DNA of 64,000 nt from Enterobacter pseudoroggenkampii. Its GTDB lineage: Bacteria; Pseudomonadota; Gammaproteobacteria; Enterobacterales; Enterobacteriaceae. The notes below the pieces were generated by a model, which ran no database searches, was not told the origin of the DNA, and saw nothing but the letters and a program-made list of their open reading frames with translations. A program made the translations under genes and the position numbers. Position 1 is the first letter of the stretch, and every line of letters begins with the position of its first letter. The stretch spans positions 186,001 to 250,000 of the forward strand of contig NZ_JAPMLV010000004.1 in assembly GCF_026420145.1 (NCBI RefSeq). The letters run 5' to 3'. Below are positions 18,483 through 26,409 of this stretch, one piece after another.

Positions 18483-18511
18483 TTGACACAAAATCGTTTC
18501 CTCTGTATAAA
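18483..18511 (+). promoter_or_regulatory. Sigma-70 promoter of the iron-type ABC operon
   Basis: TTGACA (18483-18488), a 17-base spacer, then TATAAA (18506-18511): a near-consensus sigma-70 promoter. The predicted start is near 18518, just before the Fur-like box and about 55 bp upstream of the first gene. Confidence 0.8.
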
Positions 18512-18521
18512 ATTCCGCCTT

Positions 18522-18540
18522 AATAATGAGTTTCATTTGC
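18522..18540 (+). promoter_or_regulatory. Fur box
   Basis: AATAATGAGTTTCATTTGC matches the 19-bp Fur consensus GATAATGATAATCATTATC at 13 positions. It covers the predicted transcription start, where Fur-Fe2+ would block initiation. This supports iron control of the downstream operon. Confidence 0.65.
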
Positions 18541-18573
18541 ATCAATAATAATATTAATCAAGGGTAGCGTTTC

Positions 18574-19572
18574 ATGAAGAAGGTCATCTGCGCGTTAGGC
18601 CTGGCGGTTGCGTCGGTCAGTTCTGCTCTGGCAACCACATATCCTCTGACCATTGAAAACTGTGGCTATAAAGAGACGTTCACCAAAGCGCCGGAACGCG
18701 TCGTGGCCCTGGGACAGAACACCGTCGAAATTTTGCTCCTGCTGGGGCTGGAAGATAAGGTGAAGGCCAGCGCCTTCTGGCCGACCAAAGTGCTGCCGCA
18801 GCTGGCGGAACAGAACGCAAAAATCAAAACCCTGACGGTAGAAATCCCGACGCTGGAATCCATCCTTTCGCAAAACCCTGATTTTGTTCCTGCCCAGCTT
18901 CCTCTGCTGCTTGGGCCGGAGAGTAAGGTCGCAAAGCGTGAAGATCTGGCCACTGTCGGCGTGAACAGCTATTTATCACCGGGCATGTGCGCGACCAAAA
19001 AGGCCGCCGGCGATATGTACGGCAGCCGCCAGAAGCTGTGGGATATGACCTATCTCTATAAAGAGATTGAGGATTTCGCTAAAATTTTCAACGTTGAAGA
19101 TCGCGGCCAGGCCGTCATTGCGGATTTCAAAAAACGCGAGGCCGACCTGCGTAAGGAATTCAGCAAGAATAAAAAAGACCTCTCGTTTGTCTTCTGGTTC
19201 TCCAGCTCATCCCCTTCTGCGGACGCCTACGTCGGCGGTAAAAACAGCGCCTCAGGGTTCATCGCTGACGTGCTGGGCGGGCATAACGCCATCACCTCCG
19301 AGACCGAATGGCCGACCGTGGGTTGGGAAAGCATTATTGCCGCCAATCCGGATGTCATCGTGGTCTCCAGCCTGGATCGCAACCGCTGGGCGCTGGATAA
19401 CGCACAAGAGAAAATCAAATTTCTGAAGAGCGATCCGGCGGTCAGCCAGCTGGACGCCGTGAAAAAAGGCCATATCGTGGTGATGGACGGTCAGGCCATG
19501 AACCCGACGATCCGCACGATTTACGGGGCTGAGCAGGTCGGCGAACAGCTCAGAAAACTGGGGCTGAACTGA
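18574..19572 (+). CDS. Periplasmic iron/siderophore-type ABC substrate-binding protein
   Basis: The 332-residue protein has a Sec signal peptide (MKKVICALGLAVASVSSALA, cleavage expected after residue 20) without a lipobox, so it is a soluble periplasmic protein. The mature part has the class III binding-protein pattern (APERVVALGQNTVEILLLLGLEDKV near residues 38-62; GWESIIAANPDVIVVSS near 252-268). The family binds Fe-siderophores, haem or cobalamin. The Fur-like box upstream favours an iron complex, but the ligand cannot be read from sequence. The stop overlaps the permease start by one base. Not part of the E. coli K-12 version of this locus. Confidence 0.85.
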   Translation: MKKVICALGLAVASVSSALATTYPLTIENCGYKETFTKAPERVVALGQNTVEILLLLGLEDKVKASAFWPTKVLPQLAEQNAKIKTLTVEIPTLESILSQNPDFVPAQLPLLLGPESKVAKREDLATVGVNSYLSPGMCATKKAAGDMYGSRQKLWDMTYLYKEIEDFAKIFNVEDRGQAVIADFKKREADLRKEFSKNKKDLSFVFWFSSSSPSADAYVGGKNSASGFIADVLGGHNAITSETEWPTVGWESIIAANPDVIVVSSLDRNRWALDNAQEKIKFLKSDPAVSQLDAVKKGHIVVMDGQAMNPTIRTIYGAEQVGEQLRKLGLN

Positions 19573-20609
19573 TGACAACTGCCGTTCTTCAGGTCCGGCA
19601 GAGCCTGGTTCTGACGACCTCGGCTTTGCTCGCCCTGGTACTGTTATTTCTGGTGATCGCCCTGAGCGTCAGCGTCGGCGAGCTGTCCATCCCGCTGGAT
19701 AACGTGTTTTACGCCATCAGCAATAAAATGGGGCTTACCGAGGTTCCGCTCACTCGCATCTATGAGAGCGTCATCTGGGACTTTCGCCTGAGCCGCGCGC
19801 TGGTGGCGGCCTGCTGCGGCGCGGGGCTGGCCATCTGCGGTGCCGTATTGCAGAGCCTGCTGAAGAACGCGCTGGCGGAACCCTACGTGCTCGGCGTGTC
19901 CGCGGGCGCGTCGACCGGGGCGGTTTCTGTCGTCGTATTGGGGATCGGCACCGGTGCGGTGTCTCTCTCCGCCGGTGCCTTTGCCGGGGCGTTCGCCGCG
20001 TTTGCGTTTGTCGCGTTTCTGACGAACGGCGCGCGCGGCGGGAATGAACGGACCATTCTGGCAGGGGTCGCCGCCTCGCAGCTTTTCAACGCCATTACCG
20101 CCTACACCATCAGCACCTCCGCCAGCGCCCAGCAGGCGCGCGACGTGATGTTCTGGCTGCTGGGCAGCTTCAGCGGCGTACGCTGGCCTGAATTCCAGCT
20201 GGCGCTGGTCGTGGTGCTGATTGGGTTAGCCATTTGCCTCTACTATTCCCGGGCGCTGGATGCCTTTACGTTCGGTGACGACGCCGCCGCGTCGCTGGGC
20301 ATTGCCGTTCCTTGGGTGCGCCTGGCGCTCTTTACCACCACCGCGCTGATTACCGCGACCATCGTCAGCATGGCGGGGTCAATCGGCTTTGTCGGGCTGG
20401 TGGTGCCGCACGTGATGCGTTTCCTGTTCGGGCCGCTGCACCGCACACTGCTGATTGCCAGCGCGCTGGCAGGCGCGATCCTGATGGTGCTGGCAGACAT
20501 TGCCTCACGCATGCTGATTGCACCGCAAAGCCTGCCCGTCGGCGTGGTCACCGCGCTGGTTGGCGTCCCCTTCTTTGCCGTGATTATCTACCGTTCAAGG
20601 AATAAGTGA
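19572..20609 (+). CDS. FecCD-family ABC permease
   Basis: The 345-residue permease has about ten hydrophobic helices and the FecCD/BtuC signatures DFRLSRALVAACCGAGLAICG and LAEPYVLGVSAGASTGA near residues 70-115. A later GLVVPHVMRFLFGPLHR loop is the ATPase-coupling region. One gene only, so the transporter is probably a homodimer of this subunit. It overlaps both neighbours by a base or so, showing a tightly coupled operon. Confidence 0.9.
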   Translation: MTTAVLQVRQSLVLTTSALLALVLLFLVIALSVSVGELSIPLDNVFYAISNKMGLTEVPLTRIYESVIWDFRLSRALVAACCGAGLAICGAVLQSLLKNALAEPYVLGVSAGASTGAVSVVVLGIGTGAVSLSAGAFAGAFAAFAFVAFLTNGARGGNERTILAGVAASQLFNAITAYTISTSASAQQARDVMFWLLGSFSGVRWPEFQLALVVVLIGLAICLYYSRALDAFTFGDDAAASLGIAVPWVRLALFTTTALITATIVSMAGSIGFVGLVVPHVMRFLFGPLHRTLLIASALAGAILMVLADIASRMLIAPQSLPVGVVTALVGVPFFAVIIYRSRNK

Positions 20610-21370
20610 TGAGCATCTGCGCGGAAAATATTACCTGGAAGGTCGGCAAAAAAGTCATCGTTAATGACGTCTCGCTGAAGGTGTCACGGGGCGAAACGGT
20701 AGGACTGCTTGGCCCTAACGGCTGCGGTAAATCCTCTCTTTTACGTATCCTCGCAGGGCTGCGTCGCCCGGATGCTGGCTGCGTCACCCTGGACGGACAG
20801 GACATTACCCGCATCGCCAAAAAACAGCTTGCCCGCCGGGTCGCCTTCGTGGAGCAGCACGGCATGACTGACGCCAACATGCGCGTGCGCGACGTGGTGA
20901 AACTTGGGCGTATTCCACACCACTCCGCCTTTTCCAACTGGAGCAACCACGATGACGAGACCGTCACCGCCGCTCTGCAGCGCGTGGATATGCTGGATAA
21001 AAGTGGCCAGGGCTGGCTGAGCCTCTCCGGCGGCGAGCGCCAGCGCGTCCACATTGCCCGCGCGCTGGCCCAGACCCCGACGGAAATCCTGCTGGATGAA
21101 CCGACCAACCACCTGGACATTCATCATCAGATCCAGCTGATGCAGTTGATCAGCGAATTACCGGTCACCAGCATCGTCGCTATCCACGATCTCAACCACG
21201 CCTCGATGTTCTGCGACTCGCTGATTGTGATGCAGAAAGGGCAAATTGTGGCGACGGGGACACCGCAGGATATCTTATCCGAGTCGTTGCTCTGGGACGT
21301 CTTCCGGGTCAAAACCAAAATCGAGATCTCGCCGTTCCATGGCAAAAAGCACATCCACTTTATCGTTTAG
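20609..21370 (+). CDS. ABC transporter ATPase (FepC/FecE type)
   Basis: The 253-residue ATPase has Walker A GPNGCGKSS (residues 35-43), signature LSGGERQR, Walker B ILLDEPTNHLD and the switch histidine in VAIHDLNH. It energises the FecCD permease for uptake of an iron complex. ATG at 20609 overlaps the permease stop (TGATG). A GTG three bases earlier is possible but less likely. The MFS gene begins 16 bp downstream. Confidence 0.9.
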   Translation: MSICAENITWKVGKKVIVNDVSLKVSRGETVGLLGPNGCGKSSLLRILAGLRRPDAGCVTLDGQDITRIAKKQLARRVAFVEQHGMTDANMRVRDVVKLGRIPHHSAFSNWSNHDDETVTAALQRVDMLDKSGQGWLSLSGGERQRVHIARALAQTPTEILLDEPTNHLDIHHQIQLMQLISELPVTSIVAIHDLNHASMFCDSLIVMQKGQIVATGTPQDILSESLLWDVFRVKTKIEISPFHGKKHIHFIV

Positions 21371-21386
21371 GGGCGAGTGAAAAACG

Positions 21387-22607
21387 ATGCCCCTTCGCCC
21401 TGCCACCACGCTCTGGCCGCCCGTCTTACTGGGTAGCCAGTTTGTTTTTAACATTGGCTTTTACGCCGTTGTCCCCTTCCTGGCGATATTCCTGCGCGAC
21501 GATATGCTGCTCTCCGGCGGGCTGATCGGGCTGATCCTCGGCCTGCGCACGTTCTCTCAGCAGGGGATGTTTATCGTCGGTGGTGCGCTCTCGGACAGGT
21601 TTGGCGCGAAAGTCGTTATCCTGAGCGGGTGCATGATTCGCGTTGCGGGCTATCTGCTGCTGGCGTTTGGAGGCTCGCTGTGGCCGATTATTCTGGGCGC
21701 GTGTCTGACAGGCGTGGGCGGCGCGCTGTTTTCTCCGTCTATTGAGGCATTGCTGGCGAAAGCGGGCACGCACAGCGAGGCGAAAGGAAAACGAAGTCGG
21801 GCGGAGTGGTTCGCGCTATTTGCGGTCTGCGGGGAACTCGGTGCGGTACTGGGCCCGGTTGCCGGCGCCCTGCTCACCGGCCTGGGCTTTCGCCAGGTGG
21901 CGCTGGCGGGCGCAGGGGTCTTTATCGTTGCGCTGGTGGTTCTCTACTTTTGCCTGCCCGCGTCACGCCACGCCCCCCGGACGCTGAAGCTCGTTCCCTG
22001 GTGGACGACGTTCCGCCAGCCGCGCTTTGTCGCCTTTATCATTGCCTACAGCTCGTGGCTGTTAAGCTATAACCAGCTCTATCTGGCGCTGCCGGTGGAG
22101 ATCCAACGCTCTGGCGGTAACGAGAAAGATCTCGGCCCGCTTTTTATGCTGGCCTCGTTGCTGATCGTTGCATTACAGCTGCCGCTGGCGCGTTTCGCCC
22201 GGCGCGTGGGCGCGGTGAGGCTCCTGCCGGTAGGTTTTTTGCTGCTCTCCTCCGCCTTTGCGAGCGTGGCGATATTTGCCCCGATGACGCCGCCGGAAGG
22301 CTGGCTGCGCTTACTGCCCTCAGTCTGCTTTGTGACGCTGTTGACGCTGGGACAGATGCTGCTGGTGCCATCGGCTAAAGATCTGATCCCTCGGTTTGCG
22401 GAGGAGTCCACGCTTGGCGCGCACTACGGCGCTCTCGCCACCGCAGGAGGCATTGCGGTACTGGCAGGAAATCTGTTGTTTGGCAGCCTGCTGGATCGCG
22501 CGCTGGTGCCCTCAACGCAGGCAATGTATCCCTGGCTGCTGCTGGCCCTTTTCCCACTCTGCAGCGCGCTGGCCCTGAACGTGATTTGCCGCCCGCTGAG
22601 ACGCTGA
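21387..22607 (+). CDS. Major facilitator superfamily transporter, in the ABC operon
   Basis: The 406-residue, 12-helix MFS protein resembles MdtH/EntS-like drug and siderophore exporters. The loop 2-3 motif is visible as GGALSDRFGAKVVILSG (residues about 65-81), and GPVAGALLTGLGFR fits the antiporter motif C region. Its position, 16 bp after the ATPase and before the convergent ygbA, places it in the Fur-box operon. It could export a siderophore or its breakdown product, or move the ligand within the cell; direction is not shown. The ribosome site (GGGGCGAG) is weak, suggesting coupling. Confidence 0.8.
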   Translation: MPLRPATTLWPPVLLGSQFVFNIGFYAVVPFLAIFLRDDMLLSGGLIGLILGLRTFSQQGMFIVGGALSDRFGAKVVILSGCMIRVAGYLLLAFGGSLWPIILGACLTGVGGALFSPSIEALLAKAGTHSEAKGKRSRAEWFALFAVCGELGAVLGPVAGALLTGLGFRQVALAGAGVFIVALVVLYFCLPASRHAPRTLKLVPWWTTFRQPRFVAFIIAYSSWLLSYNQLYLALPVEIQRSGGNEKDLGPLFMLASLLIVALQLPLARFARRVGAVRLLPVGFLLLSSAFASVAIFAPMTPPEGWLRLLPSVCFVTLLTLGQMLLVPSAKDLIPRFAEESTLGAHYGALATAGGIAVLAGNLLFGSLLDRALVPSTQAMYPWLLLALFPLCSALALNVICRPLRR

Positions 22608-22612
22608 ACCGA

Positions 22613-22957
22613 TCACTTTTTCGGACGGCACTTCTCCGGCAGTTCCGGTACGGGACGACGATCATCAATCAGATGACGAACGGTCAGGATAGGATGACGC
22701 CATAACATACGCGGACCTGCCCAGCGCATAACCTGCTTCATCTCTTCACGTCTGGCAGGCTGGTAGCAGTGTACCGGACACTGCTTGCAGGCAGGCTTGT
22801 CCTCACCGAAAACGCACTTATCCAGGCGCTTATCGGCATACGCGTTGAGCGCCTGATAATGCCCTTCCTCCTGAGATGCCTGCGGACACTGCTTTTCATA
22901 CAACGCGATCATTTTCGCGATGGTCTCTTTTTCTCGTGAGATGCGTTTACCGGACAT
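22613..22957 (-). CDS. ygbA: YgbA, nitric-oxide-responsive small protein
   Basis: The 114-residue cytosolic protein belongs to the YgbA_NO family. It is rich in basic residues and has conserved cysteines in CPQA, CVFGEDKPACKQCPVHC, a possible metal or Fe-S site. In E. coli the gene is repressed by NsrR; its function is linked to NO stress. The stop lies 5 bp from the convergent MFS gene. An 11-1-11 palindrome lies 18 bp upstream of the start. Confidence 0.92.
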   Translation of the reverse strand: MSGKRISREKETIAKMIALYEKQCPQASQEEGHYQALNAYADKRLDKCVFGEDKPACKQCPVHCYQPARREEMKQVMRWAGPRMLWRHPILTVRHLIDDRRPVPELPEKCRPKK

Positions 22958-22975
22958 AACGGCCTACCGAATAAT

Positions 22976-22998
22976 AAAGTGCATTAATAATACACTTT
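22976..22998. promoter_or_regulatory. NsrR-like 11-1-11 palindrome before ygbA
   Basis: AAAGTGCATTA, one base, then TAATACACTTT. The arms match at 10 of 11 positions. NsrR sites have this 11-1-11 layout with an AAGATGCATTT core, and ygbA is an NsrR target in E. coli. It lies just upstream of the reverse-strand ygbA start. Confidence 0.6.
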
Positions 22999-23076
22999 TA
23001 AGTACTGTATTTCAGCGGTTGCATTTCGTTTCCTGAAGCCTGATTCCAGTTTTCACCCTGCACCGACCGATAATTA

Positions 23077-23092
23077 CTGGTATTTTATACAG
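23077..23092 (+). promoter_or_regulatory. LexA (SOS) box upstream of the SymE-like gene
   Basis: CTGGTATTTTATACAG fits CTG-N10-CAG and, with flanks TA and GC, matches 13 of 20 positions of the E. coli consensus. It ends 40 bp before the start codon. E. coli symE is itself SOS-regulated, which makes the match more meaningful. Confidence 0.7.
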
Positions 23093-23132
23093 GCATCAGA
23101 AATGACCTTTGTCCGTGTTGTCTGGAGACCCT

Positions 23133-23363
23133 ATGCAAGAGCTCGCGATCGGCAAACCCTATCGCCATTTAAAAGTGGGATATTTTAGAAAGCGCCATGA
23201 AGACCGCAATACCAAGATACCAAAGCGTTACAGCGTACATGCGGCGCTGAGCTTAAAAGGTGACTGGCTTGAAAAGGCGGGGTTTACGACCCATTCCAGA
23301 GTCAGAGTGGGCGTGGAGCATGGAAAAATTATCATTGAATTAATGTCGGAAGACGGCTCGTAA
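23133..23363 (+). CDS. Small SymE-like type I toxin-family protein
   Basis: The 76-residue protein starts MQELAIGKPYRHLKVGYF. Residues about 33-68 (YSVHAALSLKGDWLEKAGF followed by TTHSRVRVGVEHGKIIIEL) match the SymE domain (consensus LxLKGxWLxxAGFxxGxxVxVxVxxGxIxI), a MazE/AbrB-like fold. E. coli SymE is an SOS-induced toxin controlled by the antisense RNA SymR. The ATG at 23133 has GGAG six bases upstream; a TTG at 23109 is a poorer choice. A LexA box lies upstream and a possible antisense promoter within the gene. It is short compared with E. coli SymE (113 residues) and lacks its C-terminal extension, so toxicity is uncertain. Confidence 0.75.
   Translation: MQELAIGKPYRHLKVGYFRKRHEDRNTKIPKRYSVHAALSLKGDWLEKAGFTTHSRVRVGVEHGKIIIELMSEDGS
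23182..23209 (-). promoter_or_regulatory. Possible antisense promoter inside the SymE-like gene
   Basis: On the reverse strand TTGCGG (23209-23204), a 16-base spacer and TAAAAT (23187-23182) form a moderate sigma-70 promoter. A transcript starting near 23175 would run across the SymE-like start codon and ribosome site, as SymR does in E. coli. No terminator hairpin for it was recognised. Confidence 0.3.
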
Positions 23364-23476
23364 AGCCACGACATTTTTCTGCGCCGGACCTTTTTTTCAT
23401 GCGACAATAGAAGGAACAAACGGCCACTGAGCCGATCAAAACGGTTTATATTCAAAGAAATGGACATCATAACTCC

Positions 23477-26038
23477 ATGAGCACAATCGACAATTTCGAC
23501 GCACATACGCCGATGATGCAGCAGTATCTGAAGCTGAAGGCACAGCATCCGGAAATCCTGCTGTTTTACCGTATGGGTGATTTTTACGAGCTGTTTTATG
23601 ACGATGCTAAGCGTGCATCGCAGCTGCTCGACATCTCGTTGACCAAACGTGGCGCATCGGCAGGTGAACCCATCCCGATGGCAGGTATCCCGCACCACGC
23701 GGTAGAAAACTACCTGGCGAAACTGGTGAATCAGGGTGAGTCCGTCGCTATCTGCGAACAGATCGGCGATCCGGCGACCTCAAAAGGCCCGGTGGAACGC
23801 AAAGTCGTGCGCATCGTCACGCCTGGCACCATCAGTGATGAAGCCCTGTTACAGGAGCGCCAGGATAACCTGCTGGCAGCGCTGTGGCAGGACGGTAAAG
23901 GGTATGGCTACGCGACGCTGGATATCAGCTCCGGACGTTTTCGTCTGAGTGAACCGGCTGACCGTGAAACGATGGCAGCCGAACTGCAGCGTACCAACCC
24001 GGCAGAATTGCTCTATGCCGAAGATTTCGCCGAAATGGCGCTGATTGAAGGCCGTCGTGGGTTGCGTCGTCGTCCGCTGTGGGAATTCGAAATTGATACC
24101 GCCCGCCAGCAGCTGAATCTGCAGTTTGGCACCCGCGACCTGATTGGCTTTGGCGTTGAAAATGCCCCGCGCGGGCTGTGTGCGGCAGGGTGTCTCCTGC
24201 AGTACGTGAAAGATACCCAGCGCACCTCCCTGCCGCATATCCGCTCTATCACCATGGAGCGCCAGCAGGACAGCATCATCATGGATGCCGCCACGCGCCG
24301 TAATCTGGAGATCACGCAGAACCTGGCGGGCGGCGTAGAAAACACGCTCGCGTCGGTCCTCGACAGTACGGTAACGCCAATGGGCAGCCGCATGCTGAAA
24401 CGCTGGCTGCATATGCCGATTCGCGATACCGCTACGCTGGTTTGCCGTCAGCAGACGATTGCCGCCCTGCAGGATCGCTATACCGAGCTGCAGCCTGTCC
24501 TGCGCCAGGTGGGCGATCTGGAGCGTATCCTGGCTCGTCTGGCGCTGCGCACGGCACGACCGCGCGACCTCGCGCGGATGCGTCATGCTTTCCAGCAGTT
24601 ACCGGAACTCCGTGCACAGCTGAGCGACGTTGACAGCGCGCCGGTACAGAAACTCCGCGAAACCATGGGCGAATTTACCGAGCTACGCGAACTGCTGGAG
24701 CGCGCCATTATCGATGCGCCTCCGGTTCTGGTGCGTGATGGCGGCGTGATTGCCCCTGGCTACAACGAGGAACTGGACGAATGGCGCGCGCTGGCCGACG
24801 GTGCGACGGACTACCTCGACAAGCTGGAAATCCGCGAACGCGAACGTCTCGGGCTCGACACCCTGAAAGTGGGTTATAACGCGGTACACGGCTACTATAT
24901 TCAGATCAGCCGCGGGCAGAGCCATTTGGCGCCGATTCACTACGTGCGTCGCCAGACGTTGAAAAACGCCGAACGCTACATCATTCCTGAACTGAAAGAG
25001 TACGAAGATAAAGTCCTTACCTCGAAGGGTAAAGCGCTGGCGCTGGAAAAACAGCTTTATGACGAGCTGTTCGACATGCTGATGCCGCACCTGGCCGACC
25101 TGCAGCTGAGCGCCAGCGCGCTGGCGGAACTGGACGTGCTGGTGAACCTGGCAGAACGCGCGGAAACGCTGAACTACACCTGCCCGACCTTTACCGACAA
25201 GCCTGGCATTCGTATCACTGAAGGTCGTCACCCTGTGGTAGAGCAGGTGCTGAATGAACCGTTCATCGCCAACCCGCTGAGCCTGTCACCGCAGAGAAGA
25301 ATGCTGATCATTACCGGTCCGAACATGGGCGGTAAGAGTACCTATATGCGTCAGACGGCGCTGATTGCCCTGCTTGCCTATATCGGCAGCTACGTCCCGG
25401 CGCAAAACGTGGAGATTGGCCCCATCGACCGCATTTTTACCCGCGTCGGGGCAGCGGACGATCTGGCGAGCGGTCGCTCTACCTTCATGGTCGAGATGAC
25501 CGAAACGGCAAACATTCTGCATAACGCGACGGAGCACAGCCTGGTGCTGATGGACGAAGTCGGACGCGGAACGTCAACCTATGACGGTTTGTCACTGGCA
25601 TGGGCCTGTGCGGAAAGCCTCGCGAATAAAATCAAGGCCATGACGCTGTTCGCTACCCACTACTTCGAGCTGACGCAGCTGCCGGAGAAAATGGAAGGGG
25701 TTGCGAACGTTCATCTGGATGCGCTGGAGCACGGCGATACCATTGCCTTCATGCACACGGTGCAGGATGGCGCGGCGAGCAAGAGCTATGGCCTGGCCGT
25801 CGCGGCGCTGGCAGGTGTACCGAAAGAGGTGATCAAGCGCGCGCGTCAGAAACTGCGTGAACTGGAAAGCCTCTCACCGAATGCGGCGGCGACGCAGATT
25901 GATGGTACGCAGATGTCGCTGCTGGTACCGGCGGAAGAGACATCGCCTGCCGTGGAAGCGCTGGAAAACCTCGATCCGGATTCACTGACGCCACGTCAGG
26001 CGCTGGAGTGGATTTATCGTTTGAAGAGTCTGGTTTAG
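23477..26038 (+). CDS. mutS: MutS, DNA mismatch recognition ATPase
   Basis: The 853-residue protein has the length of E. coli MutS. The mismatch-reading motif is [11 protein letters not shown], with Phe36 and Glu38. The ABC-type ATPase carries Walker [10 protein letters not shown] (614-622), and further on the motifs [13 protein letters not shown] and [11 protein letters not shown]. The C-terminal tail ([17 protein letters not shown]) is the tetramer/beta-clamp region. It starts mismatch repair with MutL and MutH. Monocistronic; REP elements follow. Between the SymE-like stop (23363) and this gene are 113 bp with no reading frame. Confidence 0.99.
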   Translation: MSTIDNFDAHTPMMQQYLKLKAQHPEILLFYRMGDFYELFYDDAKRASQLLDISLTKRGASAGEPIPMAGIPHHAVENYLAKLVNQGESVAICEQIGDPATSKGPVERKVVRIVTPGTISDEALLQERQDNLLAALWQDGKGYGYATLDISSGRFRLSEPADRETMAAELQRTNPAELLYAEDFAEMALIEGRRGLRRRPLWEFEIDTARQQLNLQFGTRDLIGFGVENAPRGLCAAGCLLQYVKDTQRTSLPHIRSITMERQQDSIIMDAATRRNLEITQNLAGGVENTLASVLDSTVTPMGSRMLKRWLHMPIRDTATLVCRQQTIAALQDRYTELQPVLRQVGDLERILARLALRTARPRDLARMRHAFQQLPELRAQLSDVDSAPVQKLRETMGEFTELRELLERAIIDAPPVLVRDGGVIAPGYNEELDEWRALADGATDYLDKLEIRERERLGLDTLKVGYNAVHGYYIQISRGQSHLAPIHYVRRQTLKNAERYIIPELKEYEDKVLTSKGKALALEKQLYDELFDMLMPHLADLQLSASALAELDVLVNLAERAETLNYTCPTFTDKPGIRITEGRHPVVEQVLNEPFIANPLSLSPQRRMLIITGPNMGGKSTYMRQTALIALLAYIGSYVPAQNVEIGPIDRIFTRVGAADDLASGRSTFMVEMTETANILHNATEHSLVLMDEVGRGTSTYDGLSLAWACAESLANKIKAMTLFATHYFELTQLPEKMEGVANVHLDALEHGDTIAFMHTVQDGAASKSYGLAVAALAGVPKEVIKRARQKLRELESLSPNAAATQIDGTQMSLLVPAEETSPAVEALENLDPDSLTPRQALEWIYRLKSLV

Positions 26039-26054
26039 TTCTCTGCGGTCTTTT

Positions 26055-26179
26055 GCCCGGTGGCGCTGCGCTTACCGGGCCTACGGGTTTTGTAGGCCGG
26101 GTAAGGCGAAGCCGCCACCCGGCAAAACAGACCGCACGATGTTATCGCCCGGTAAGCGCAGCGCCACCGGGCTTTTTTT
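26055..26179. repeat. Cluster of three REP units, the last with a T-run
   Basis: Unit 1 (26055-26084) is GCCCGGTGGCGCTGCGCTTACCGGGCCTAC. Unit 2 (26092-26123) equals the REP at 4653-4684. Unit 3 (26146-26172) is an inverted CGCCCGGTAAGCG...CACCGGGC followed by seven T (26173-26179). Units 1 and 3 are inverted relative to each other, forming a BIME. The T-run lets unit 3 act as the mutS terminator; it overlaps the stop of the convergent gene at 26178. Confidence 0.85.
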
Positions 26180-26399
26180 ACAACAGCGGCGGGATCGTCG
26201 GCACCTGAGGCGCCTCATCAATATCCTTCTGCGTCATGCGGAACGCTTCCGGATAATGCTCACGGCTGGTACGACGCAACGGTTCAGTGTCGCGCCAGGT
26301 ATACAAACAATGCTGGCACTGGTAAACGGTCCAGACCCCTTTTACCGGCGACGTCGCCATCACTTCAATATGCTCATCGGCACAACGTGGACAAATCAT
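26178..26399 (-). CDS. Hydroxyarylic acid decarboxylase subunit D
   Basis: The 73-residue protein has two CxxC pairs, CPRC (residues 3-6) and CQHC (28-31), suggesting a small zinc ribbon. It matches the VdcD/KpdD/EcdD family, which always accompanies the B and C subunits of non-oxidative hydroxyarylic acid decarboxylases. Its precise role is unknown. Third gene of the B-C-D operon, 10 bp after subunit C. Confidence 0.9.
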   Translation of the reverse strand: MICPRCADEHIEVMATSPVKGVWTVYQCQHCLYTWRDTEPLRRTSREHYPEAFRMTQKDIDEAPQVPTIPPLL

Positions 26400-26409
26400 C
26401 TTTTCCTCC

